Program-made: the position numbers and the translations under genes | In this document: positions 49,622 to 61,100 of the stretch, in pieces | Layout: each line of letters opens with the position of its first letter | How positions within the stretch are numbered: position 1 is the stretch's first letter | The notes under the pieces: model-generated | The model's input: the letters and a program-made list of their open reading frames with translations, nothing else | Told to the model about the DNA's origin: nothing | The model's database searches: none | Assembly: GCA_037013495.1 (NCBI GenBank) | Contig: CM072803.1 | Location: forward strand, 16,327,501-16,391,500 | Reading direction: 5' to 3' | DNA from: Hippophae tibetana | Lineage: Eukaryota; Streptophyta; Magnoliopsida; Rosales; Elaeagnaceae | DNA: 64,000 bases

Positions 49622-52600
49622 TCAAGCCCATGACGAAGAATCATCATCATCAACTAGATCATCACATATATTAGGCAATTTATTTGAGAAATTACTAATA
49701 TTGGTTAATGTATCAAGCATAGGGTCATCATCTTCTAAAGCATCACAATGGTAAAGCTCTTTTTGTGGAGGCGTTAACACAACAGACCATCTTGTGTCAA
49801 TTTGATCGCTCACGTAAAATACTTGTTTTGCATGAAGTGCTAATGTGAAAGGATTATCAGTGTGACTTATCTTGGATAAATTTACAAGGGTAAATCCAAA
49901 ATCATCTATTTTATATCCAACATTGATAACATCTTTGACCCAATGACACAAGAAAACTGTTTCATGGAAGACCTCATAATCCAATTCTCAAATCTTTTAT
50001 ATTATACCATAATATGCTCTACAGAAAGTACAAGATTACCATTTTTGAACTAGAAAATTGCATAGTTTGTGCAACCATCTTCACACCACTATTCTGATTT
50101 ACTCGAACTTTGTCCCTAGCTTTAATCGTAAACCTCAATCCATTTATTGTGAAACTAGAAAATGATTTGACATCGAATTTTGGCCCATGTTCAAGCCATT
50201 GTAAACTTTCTGTTATTTGATGATTGGGTTTCTTGAGTTCATCTCTAATCTATGTATACAAAAACATGAAATGTGTTTAGAGCAAAGTTTTAAAACATTG
50301 CATAGATCTAGGAACATACATGCATGGATTTGTTTTGTGACACTTACATGGTTTCGAAACCAATTAATAAGCTCTCGCTTATGTTCATCATAAAAACATT
50401 TTTATCCTCTTTTTTTTTATAACGAGGATCGATCTTCAATAAGTTTAAATGCATCATGTAATGTTATTAAAGATACATGAAGTATATATCATCATTAATA
50501 GTTAAATAAAAAATTATTTTTGCAAAAATGGAAAGGTTAAACATCACTTACTCTATGTACGGTTGTGCCTCATTATTATTTACCAAAATGATTCGGTGTG
50601 CTTTTTCCTATCGAGTGCGATCAATAAACAATTTTTTACTTCCACCAAGAATAGGGTTACCTATTTGGATCATGTGATGTTCTAAGAACAACTTGTGCGT
50701 AGGATTCCCAATTTCAGTGCAACCACTAAAGTATTTAGAAAAAAAACTCAATGGCTTCTTCAGCAATGTAGCGTTCCACCATGCATCTTTCGGGTCGATT
50801 TCTATTATTTACATATCCTTTAAGGACTTGTATATATATCTCAAAAGGATACATCCACCTTAAGTAAGTAGGACCACATAATTGAACCTCTTGAACTAAA
50901 TGAACACACAAGTGAATCATTATATCGAAGAAAAAAGGAGAAGATATTTTTCAATTAGACACAATGTCTCTACATAATCTTTCTGTAAAGAGTTTAACTC
51001 GCCAATTGATATAGATTTCTTGCATATTGTATTGAATAATGAACAAAGATGAATTATTGATAATCGAACATGTTTCGGAAGAATTGATCTAATAGCAACT
51101 GGTAATAATTATTGCATTAAGATATGACAGTCTTGTGATTTCAATGTATAAAGTTTCTTATCGGTGATAGACACAAAATTTATTAAGTTGGATGAGTAAC
51201 CATCAGAAAATTTCACTCCTTCTCTTTTATTGACATTGTATATGATGTTGGTGGCAAGTATGTGCAATTCTTATCATTTTCCACCATTAGTGCCAATTCA
51301 GGTCGTATGCCTAGTTTCTTTAAATCCAATCTTGCTTTAATTCCATCCTTTGTTTTTCCAGGTATATTAAGTAAAGTACCAATCAAGTTCTCACATATAT
51401 TTTTCTCAATGTGCATAAAATCTAAGATGTGATGAATGTGTAGGTCTTTCCAATAAGGTAATTCCCAAAATATTGATTTTTTATTCCAATAACCATTGTA
51501 AGTCGGTTCGAACTCTTTTTCATTTTCACCCATTTCATTAGTTGACCTCTTTCGTTTCCCTACCTTAGTGAGTTTTTTTTTTCATTTTCATATCGTTTGA
51601 ATGTCATACCATTCAATTGCCTTAATATCTCAACACCTCACAAAGGTCAGCTTGCATGATCATGGTCTTCTTCACTATCGAACAGTTTATTTTGGTATCT
51701 AAACTTATGTTCATATGTTAAAAATCTTCTATGTCTTCTATAAGACATATTTCGTCCATGAACAAGATAAGTTGCAGAAGTTCCATCACTATATATAGGG
51801 CATCCCTTGTAACCTTTTGTTGCATGTCCTGATAAGTTTCCATAGGCAGGAAAATCATTAATTTTCCATAAAAGGACCCCCCTCAAGTTAAAGTGTTCTT
51901 CTTTATATGCATCGTAAACATTTATACCATCATTCCACAACATCTTTAAATAATCTATTAGAGGCTGCAAATATATCTCAATATCAACATCGGGTTGTTT
52001 CGGTCCTAAGATCAATAATGTTAACATCATGAATTTTCTTTTTATACACAACCAAGGAGGAAGGTTGTATGTTACCATAATTACTGGCCAACAACTATAT
52101 CTATTACTAAGGGAACTATGTGGATTAATTCCATCAGCAGCAATGGCAAGATGAAGATTGTGCACATCAGATGAAAATTGAGAAGATAAATTATCTACTA
52201 CTTTCCAATTTGGAGAATCATAAGGATGATGTAACACCCAATCATCAGATCGATTATCTGAATGCCAATTCAACATCTTTGATGTCTCTTTATTTTTGAA
52301 CAACCTTTGAAAATGAGGAATCAGAGGAAAGTACCAAAGAACCTTTGTAGGCACACCTTTCTTATGTGTTTTCTCATTTGAACCATGCTTCTATCTCGAT
52401 TCTTTACACATCAGACAATCATCTAATGTCTCATATTATTTTCTATAAAGAATGCAATCATTTGGACAAGCATGAATCTTATGATATTCCATGCCAAATC
52501 GACTAAGATATTTCCTCACTTCATACATTGAAGATGACAATTCAATACCCTCAGGAAACATATCGACTAGTAGATTTAGTAATTCTGTGAATCCCTTGTT

Positions 52601-53075
52601 AGAAAAATCTTGTTTTGCCTTCACATTGTACAAATGAACCAATCTCGATAGTTTAGTGTATTTTTTTCATTTTGAATACAACAGTTTTTCGGCATCTTCT
52701 AGAAGTTTTTTAAAGGTTTCGGGATCATTCTCACGTAGTTCATCTTCAACACCATGAAACATATTTTTTGTCTGTACATTATGATAAGATGTATGTAATC
52801 CACTCATATTCTTATTTATTTCTTCCCCATGAGTATTATCAATATTTTCTCCATGATAATACCAACATATATAGCTAAAAAGAATACCACTATGGATAAG
52901 GTGATACCTAACCTCATCAAATTCATGAAATTGCTCATTTTTACATTTAACACATGGGAAATTGAATCATACTAGTTCCAATATTATTATTTCTACAAGC
53001 AAATTCCATGAAACTTTCAACTCCAAAAATATAGTTCTGCTCAATTCTACACTTTGACATCCAATATTTGTCCAT
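49622..53075 (-). pseudogene. TNP2-type CACTA transposase gene, decayed
   Basis: Starts at ATG 53,075 (MDKYWMSKCRIEQNYIFGVESF), the transposase-associated N-terminal domain. The following parts are in family order: CPNDCILYRK near 52,440; the tnp2 core at 52,354-51,647, with the conserved AADGINPH Asp near 52,135 and GPKQPDVDIEIYLQPL; FMHIEKNICENLIGTLLNIP at about 51,430-51,350; the DUF4218 region at about 51,120-50,580 (CGPTYLRWMYPFE, NRNRPE); and the DUF4216 region at 49,984-49,622 ending in an acidic DDDDSSSWA. The enzyme would bind element ends and cut DNA in the nucleus. I count at least five frame breaks or in-frame stops, for example near 52,670, 52,436, 51,647 and 51,210 and at a T run near 50,740, so it cannot encode a working protein as it stands. 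Confidence 0.9.
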
Positions 53076-54361
53076 TTTCTATTAATGACATCAATTAATT
53101 ATGTATCTAATGAATATATTTCAAGTATTATTATATATAAATTTCCTTATTTTTAGAATATATACCAAAATATACATAATACAAAACATTTATCATTTTA
53201 ATCATTTTACAATTGTATTACTTTTACTTAATAAAATATAATTATTTATATGTAAATAAATTTATTCACATATAGTAAATATTATAGTCCCTCAAACTCA
53301 CAACATGTAGAAAATAAGCCAAACATATAATAACAAGCATAATAAAAAATTTGCGAAGTTGTCCTCAAGATACAATAAACATACAGGTCAATATATCATG
53401 ACTCAAAATTATATGACAGACAATGAATCCAAAGCTATATAAACAAGTAACATCCTTTCGCTTAAAAAAAGAGTAACATACCCTACAAAAGTGTTTAAAT
53501 TTCATAAATCAAAATTTATACAAAAAATAAAGCAAACTGAATAATAAGTAAAAACATTAATAGAAATACATACCAGAGTAAATGAAGTGACTAAATGAAG
53601 GAAATGAAAAAGAAATAGGTGTTTTGTAAGTGAGAAAATGGGTATAAAACATTTGATTATTTCGCTTAAAAAATAGGGGATCTGAAAGATAATGAGAAGA
53701 GGAATATAACCACAAAACGATGATAGAAATGGTGTCGGAGGTGGCCGAAAATTGAGAAAGAGTGGAGGATGAGCACCGTTTTGGGCCAAGGGGGAAGAGA
53801 AATGGGTGTTTTGGAATTCAGATGGTGAAGAAGATAGAAGAAATGGTAATAAACGTGTGGATAATGTCGGTTTGCCACATCAACCGACGCTACATCCATA
53901 TAGATAGTGTGAGTTTATCAATTATTATTTTATTTGAACTCTTATATATATATATATATGTACTATAAAAAAAGAATAATAATTTTTAAATAATATCCAA
54001 ACAAATACACAAAATTATAAAATTTGAAAAACCAATTGTCTCAAAAAAAAATTATACTATATATATATATCGAACTTAAATTTTAAAAAGTCAAATAAAA
54101 TAATAATTGACCTAAAAAAACATTGTACCTAAAAACAATTTTCAATTATAAACTGCATTTTTTAATTTAAAAAATACGCGTAGGACGTAGTGTCGATTCA
54201 CCACGTCACCGACGCTACGTCTTAGGTGTAGCATCAGTTCGACACATCAACCGAAGCTACATTCTATGTGGATAGCATCAGTTCTCCACCGAACCGACTT
54301 TAAATTCATTATAAGTCAGGTTTTTCTAAAAACCAACTTTACATATCGACTTAAATACCCC
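53076..54361 (-). promoter_or_regulatory. 5' flank and subterminal repeats of the CACTA
   Basis: Between the TNP2 start and the terminal repeat lies non-coding DNA that should carry the transposase promoter and leader. Open frames at 53,502-53,899 have no recognisable domain. From about 54,170 to 54,360 there are repeated GACGYTACGTC, GTAGCATCAGTTC and CCGACTTTAAATT words, matching the left subterminal region (45,140-45,260) in inverted form; these are likely transposase-binding sites. Confidence 0.6.
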
Positions 54362-55739
54362 TTTTTGTAGTAGTGCAAATTTGGTGAAATATAATAAGGT
54401 GATTGATCAAGTACAATAAGAGAAGAATCACATTCAGAAGAAGGACGAAGGCATTAGCATTACTAGAAGAGAGTGAGTATAGAATAGAAGTAATGTGTGA
54501 TGCCCTAGAAAAAGTAGAAAACTCTATAAGATTAGTAGTGTGAGAAATATGTGGAATAGGAAGAAAAAAAATAACAAGCAAGCTTCCCATATGTAGAAGA
54601 AGTGTAAATTGGAACAAAGTGTTGATTTAAACTAGGCGAAGAAGGTGATGAAAGTGCTGGCTGTGAGGATTGCAATTTCAATTCTAGAAGCTCATGTTCC
54701 TTAAAAATGACACGAGTAGGAAGATAGATTTTTTGGGAAATTGGATCAATAAACCATACACCTTTTAAAGTTAGTTGCATAATGTAAAATGACATAAGGA
54801 AATGATCAAATTTCTAGTTTTTCATGGTTATAAGGTCTAAGTAAAGGAAAACAAAGAGAACCAAAGGTTCTAAGGTAGATGTAATCTGGTTTAGAGCTTG
54901 GACTCTTTTCAAAAAAATCTTTGAAGGTATAGAACCTATAAGATGGACAACAATTTTGAAACTATACTCCCACAAAGATTAAAGAACACTAGCCCTAGCC
55001 ATCATTGTTATACCTATCTCAACAATATGCATATTTTTATGCTTGACAACACCATATTGTGAAGGTGTATTGGCATAAGAAATACATCTATTTCTGTTGA
55101 AAAAGAAAATATTCTAAGTCTTGAAACTCAGTTCCACCATTACTATGTAAGGCTTTATCAATACAACTGAACTTTCTAAAAACAAAAGCTTCAAAGTGTT
55201 TAAAAGTTTCAACATATTGATTTTTATTTTGTAAGATATATATCCATTGAAAACATAAGTAATCATCTGCAAACAATAGGTAGTATTTCTCATCATGCAA
55301 AGAAGTGATAGTGGAAGGACTGCAAGTGTCAACATGTATAATATCATTGGGATTATTAGATTTTTTTAGGAACATGTAACAAAGGTAATTAATGTGACAT
55401 ACCAAAATTTATTTGAATAGACTTCTCTGTGCCTTGTATACTTGTAAAAGAGCCACATAACTCTTGAGCATGACCAAGATCTACTTGTGGTTTATGTCAT
55501 AAAGGCTTAGCACTGTTTCTTGAATCATTATAACAAAATCTATATTTTTTTGCATTATGACTATACTTCTTGCATATATGACATTATACTCTAAAGTAAT
55601 CCTGATCCTAGTTGACTTTATTTGGATCTTGTATATCAAAGTTCTAGCCAATACCTTTATTTTATGGAGGATTAGGTTTTGTGAATAACTTTGTGAAAGT
55701 TCATAAAATATGATAAAAGCGATCAATCATGCAATCAAG

Positions 55740-56870
55740 TGTAAAAATAAGTGTGTAAATAAAAGAATAACACACAATATGTTTAGGTGGAAACAACCTA
55801 GGTCATAACCATGACCTAAGAGGAAAACCACTGGTCCACCAGACCACCTAACTTTCCACTATGAAAATCAAATGTTCAAGTACAAATTCAGTCTTATGCT
55901 ACCCTCCCTAGGATACTGCCCCAATGTACTTTACTTACGAGCCCCTACTCTGCTTTCATAGTTTCCAATATTAGCGTGAACGGTTTCTAGACCAACGTTC
56001 CAACAAGTTTCCCATCAATCAAATACGTTCCTGAATTGACTTCAAAATATATGTCACTTAAATTAAATCAACTAGTAAATCCTAGAGCAAAACGATCTAG
56101 CACAAGTTCAATAAAAATAGCTTCTTTGAAGATTAATAATCAAATAAAATAACTATGATATAATAAAAACAATTATTTGATCTAAAAATTTAAGAACAAA
56201 AATAAAGAAGAAGCCATAAGAACATATTATCAAAATATCATAAAATAATTAGGCTTATAATCAATCAAACATAACCACCAATATTTGATAGATTAACTAA
56301 ATAAAAAATCCTAAAGAATTATGATCTTATATTTGAAAACAAGAGAGATAAATTAAGAGGAATAGAATAATGTTCTTGTGTGGTTTATTGAAACAATGAG
56401 TAATGTGTTTTATTTATAGGAAAAATTAAAACCATTAATCCTATGTAATTGTGAAATATATTTTCTATTACAAATAGGATTAGTAATACTCATTAATTAA
56501 GAAAAATCCTATATGATTGATAAATATATTTTCTATTGCAAATAGGATTAGTAATACTCACTAATTATGAAGACTCTTACTTAAAGAAGAGTTCTTTTAA
56601 AAAGATTTTATGATATCTTTTATGCTAAAGATTTCAACTATAATTTAGAGTATATCTTATCTAATATATTTTAAAAATAGATTTTATGTTTGTTTTGCTA
56701 AAGATTTCTACTATAATTTAGAGTATATATTATCTAATATCTTTTAGCATATCTTATTCCATATTTTAGCACTAAAAATAATTTTAGATTTATAAGAATT
56801 ATCTACTAAATTCATAAATGTAACCCTATGTGTCGTAGTTATCAAAGATATACCTTAAGTACAATTATCT
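55740..56870 (-). mobile_element. ~1.1-kb insertion in Copia fossil B, possibly a solo LTR
   Basis: Copia gag coding remains stop near 55,720 and resume near 57,200. The stretch between is non-coding and repeats partly at 41,500-41,620 in the other orientation, so it belongs to a separate repeat family. On the minus strand it may begin TGATAACTACGACACA near 56,850. It contains two internal direct duplications: ATAGGATTAGTAATACTCA near 56,478 and 56,544, and TATAATTTAGAGTATAT near 56,639 and 56,713. No clear target duplication was found, so the solo-LTR reading is tentative. Confidence 0.5.
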
Positions 56871-57811
56871 AGAACTTCAGCATTTGTTTGGATTTTCTTC
56901 ATAGACTTGATAGTAGACCTAAAAATATTTACAGATAAATATTGTCCATGAAAATAGCTAACACTCATAGTCTTTACACTTTATGATCCATGATTTTGAT
57001 TACTATAAGATGTTTTTGATCCAGTGGTACTCTTCAAAATTTGTGAGTACAAGTCGAGGATCTAATTTCGTCATATAATTACTTTCAAGTTTTCATTTGT
57101 GTGCGCATTTGAATAAAAACCTCATCAAGTGAAGGAATACATTTATTGCATGTGATTGAAGTTAGTACATAACTGTAATTTAGATCAAGCAATGATCAAA
57201 TGATCCATTAACTCTTTTTAAGTACTAAAGTAAGCCTCCACACTTTGTGCACCTTTACAAAGCATTTTTTAGTTTCTTTCCATCGTAGTTGCATCAAGGG
57301 AACTTGAAAGTCATCATTGGACACTTTTGTTAAGGTATAACAATATTCAAAAGAAGTTTTACAATGGATCAAATATTTTAGATAACATAGTGAAACAGAC
57401 GAATTATTATATCTAATTCTTGACAACATAGTCTTGTTTATCCCAAACATCAAAGTTTGGATTAAGTATTAAAACTTCTTTTCAACAAATAGTCTTATTT
57501 TCTAGAGTAATTTGCATATTTTGTTTCATAAATCTATCAAGTGGATTACCTAAGCTATCGATAAAGGAATGTATGCCATAAAAAAATGATCATGTGTTTT
57601 AGCTACTCACATTAAATTACATAATTTGTTTTATTTAATTTCATAAAGAAATTAGGGTTGATATTAGAATTCGTCACATGAGCTATATTTTGAGATGAAA
57701 GCAAAGACTAGGAGATGAAGTGGACAAACAAGGAGAATCAATCACTTGATCATCTTTTGATTGGAATAATGGTGGTTCAGTTGCCATTACAAGACAAGAT
57801 CTCTGATATCA

Positions 57812-58016
57812 TGATAAGCTACATAATTGAAGATGCAAAATAGAAAAGAGAGAAAATGAGAGAAGAAATTTTTCATTCGGATACAATTCTATTACACAAA
57901 TTGTGCTATTTATAGATTGAGCTAATATAACTATTTCTAACTAACTCTAACCATATTTTAGCTATCTTATTAGCTAATTGACAACTTTAACAACCTCTAA
58001 CTATATTTTGTTAACA
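57812..58016 (-). repeat. 5' LTR of Copia fossil B
   Basis: About 205 bp with TG...CA ends (minus strand TGTTAACAAAATATAG to AGCTTATCA). A TATA-like TCTATAAATAGC lies near 57,908. It is directly followed inward by a decayed initiator-Met primer-binding site, TGATATCAGAGATC, at 57,812-57,799. Confidence 0.75.
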
Positions 58017-58194
58017 TACTCAATAGTCCTAACCCTAAGCTTAGTAGTTAAATCGACACCTTTACGTATAGTTCATATATTATATAATTAATAGATATGT
58101 TAAAATATTAAAAAAGAGTAATTACTAGATACCTTCATTAATTAGATTCATCATTTTCTCAATCCCACTTTTCAACTGTTATTTTTAATAACAA

Positions 58195-61100
58195 TTATAA
58201 GGTTTATGAGTGTTAGTGATATTCGTAAACGAAACATCTAAATGTAATTTTAGTTCTAGGTGAGTCTTTCAAGAATGTTTTTCAAGCCAAAGAAACTATC
58301 GAGCTCTAAACAAACAGATCTTAGGTATATCTTTGTTCTTATGCAAGTTGGATTTTATATTAGACATATAAAACATTTTTCACTTTGGTTACTTGATCGA
58401 TCAAGACATATCTGGATCGATCAAAGCGAGTAGATAGATCGAGAATCAATCTACCTTAATTAAAATATCCATGATTTAATCTCTAATTGAGGTAGATCGA
58501 TCAAGGTTTAATGTTTGATTGAACGAGCACTAGATCGATCGAGAAATGGGTAGATTAATATACCTATCTTAGGATTTATTTTTTTAATACTGTTGATTGA
58601 TCAAGGATTTGTTAGATCGATCGAATTTTTTGGCTTGATCGATCAAGCTCGACCTAGATCGATCAAGCGATGAGGGTTTCAACTTTAACCTAATTCTTTA
58701 CTTGAGCCAAACATTCCAATTACCATTTTGTCCCTACTATTTATTGCTTTATGAATTTTTTAATAGATAGAATTATAATTGGAGTTTAACCTAGCATTAG
58801 AGCTTCAATCTTTCCTATATAAAGAACTTAATTCTCTATATTTTAATTAACCACGAGAGCATCAATCTTTTCATCTTAATCTCTCTCTTTTGAATTGCTT
58901 TAATTAATCTATCAAACATTGGTAGTTGTGTTTGATTGGTTAATGAGTATAATTAGTTTATGATATTTTAATAAAATCTTCATACTTCTTTATTTTGTTC
59001 TTGAATTATGGATCGAATAATTATGTGTGTAATATCACAATTATTTAATTGTAAAGAAACTATCTTTATTAAACTTTTTCTTTAACTTATGTTCTAGGGT
59101 TTGCTAGTTGATTTTGTTTTAATTGAAATTTTATTAAATCATCTAGCTAAGGTTGTTCATTGTTTAATCCTCCCCAAGAGACATCTTTCACCTATATTGT
59201 GTGCTAAATTTTCAGGTACTAGTTGAACGGGTTCAATTGCTTATATGATTCAATTTATCTAAACATTATTTCATATCTGTAACTTTCTTGTGAAGACTTT
59301 GAAATAAAGTAGTGGCTTGTAAGTAGATTACTTGGGGGCATTATCTTAGGGGGGTAGTTAAGTCCTGGCCTTGTAATTAGATCTTATTTTCATAGTGGAT
59401 AGTTAGGTAATCTGATGGATCGATGATTTTTCTCTTAGGTTATTAGTGTGACCTAGGTTATTTCCTCCTAAAATATCGTGTATTAAATCTTTATTTATTT
59501 ATTTTTATTTTATTTACATGCAATTGCGTGTCTGGCCACTTGTGAATTTTTAATTTTGGAATAATCTGATTAATTACCTATTCACTCCCTTTAACTAATT
59601 AGATTTGTAACTAAATAAACTCGCAATTGATATTAGAGTGAGTCACTACATATACTTAGTGTTTTCCTAGGACCTTTTTATGGATCACAATCTAAGAGAA
59701 CTCAAACTTATGAGGTCTAAAAATAAGAAACTAAAACCATTAAGCCTAAATGTTTTGAATGTAATGGGGTTAATCATATTGAAACTGAGTTTGTTAACAA
59801 AAAGAAGAGAATTGGAAAGACTTTTAATGCTACCCTTAGAGACTTAAAAAGTGAAAATGATAATCCTAATGACCTAGGAAATTTGGTACCAACTACTTGG
59901 TATTTAATGCAAATATTGGTGGATACTTTAATAAGTCTGATTTTGATTTAGATAATAAGGAAAGTGAAGCTAAATTCATACTCAATAAATTTAATGCAAA
60001 TTGTATTGATGAATGTTTTATTGATTTAGGTAGCAATAAGAGATAAAATGATAGGTTACTTGTAGAAGTAACCAAATTAAATGGTAAATTTAAATCCTAT
60101 GAAATTAATTCTTTAATCATAGAAAAATAAAAATTGAGATGTCTGAAAGTGTTAATGTTTTGAATTCAAGTCTTGCAAATATTAAATAGAAAAATAAAAA
60201 TCTATTACATGAACTTGGAGAATTAAAAGAATCTATAAAGAGGTTGACTATTGAAGCTGAAAGGTTAAACAAAGTTCTTGACCATGGAAAACCTGTTGAA
60301 GACAAGAGAGGGTAAGGTTACATAGATGAGCATTATACTTCATCATCTTCTAAAACAACTCAGTTTGTGACACATTCTAACCCTTCTTCTTTATGCAATA
60401 CACATGGCCTGGGTTATAAAGATGAGAGCTCCACACCTTTAATATCAAAAACCATATTTGTAAGGCCTTCTAAGTTTATTCATATCGTTGCATATTATGT
60501 ATAAAGAACCATTACACCTATAATAGAAAATACTATTAAGTTTGTGCTTGTATGTCATCATTGTGGTAGGAAATATCACCTTAGACGCAAGTATAGATTT
60601 TTTATAAATGCTCATAAATTTAATAATTCTTTCCATGCTTCTAGTTATAGGACTCATAATTGTCATCCATATATGAATATTATGTCCAATAAGTATACTA
60701 GAAAGTATGAAGTTGTTGGTTTAAAGAGGCAACTGAAATTCAACACATTTAATTCTAGGACTAATTATCATCTTACCATGCATATTACATCTTTATTTAG
60801 GATGAATGTGAAATATAAATGTAAGTCTAAGAAATTTTCTATGACAACTAAAACATTTGATTTCCAACTCACTAATACAAAGGAACCAAAATTCAAGAAA
60901 GTTTTGGTAAGAATTTCTAGTCACCTGATCGTCCCTTAATGTTCACCTAAGTACATTTGTTTGAGTTCTTAATTAACACTAGGTGATCATCTTTAGTTTG
61001 TTTATCTATTTTGTTTTATTTTTATTGATGTTTTTTTAGTTTCAAAGAAAATATAAATAAAAAATGGAGGGAAGTAGATTGTCTTAACATTGACTTGAAC

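Larger units (their letters stand above)
45119..54375 (-). mobile_element. CACTA (En/Spm) DNA transposon, 9,257 bp, nested in Copia fossil B
   Basis: Both ends are present: CACTACTACAAAAA at 45,119-45,132 and its exact reverse complement TTTTTGTAGTAGTG at 54,362-54,375. The flanking trinucleotides are CGA on the left and CAA on the right, consistent with a 3-bp target duplication altered by a CpG transition. Subterminal DNA at both ends is full of AAGTCGGTTC/GAACCGACTT-type words, the usual transposase-binding repeats of this superfamily. Inside, on the minus strand, are a TNP2-type transposase gene (53,075-49,622) and a second gene with a Ulp1-like C-terminus (49,474-46,431). Both genes are damaged or interrupted, so the copy is probably immobile by itself, but its ends look mobilisable. 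Copia sequence resumes on both sides in the expected order. Confidence 0.95.
43400..58016 (-). mobile_element. Copia-type LTR retrotransposon fossil B, split by a CACTA element
   Basis: In minus-strand order: a 5' LTR (58,016-57,812, about 205 bp, ends TG...CA); a primer-binding site of initiator tRNA-Met type just inside it (57,811-57,799); gag remains (about 57,480-57,208); a gag zinc knuckle (about 55,590-55,530); integrase (55,405-55,088) and the integrase-RT spacer (54,795-54,376); then, past the CACTA insertion, reverse transcriptase (45,118-44,310, with VDDIPLVGNN) and RNase H (about 43,760-43,630, with VRTKH). A decayed 3' LTR end is recognisable at about 43,400-43,486 (AACAACCTTTCATTAC against AACAACCTCTAACTAT). 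A further 1.1-kb insertion splits gag. Broken, many interruptions, and older than the CACTA in it. Confidence 0.88.

Noticed and set aside
53502-53899. Two open frames upstream of the CACTA transposase, possible captured gene
   Set aside because: No recognisable domain. The position fits the non-coding leader or promoter of the element.
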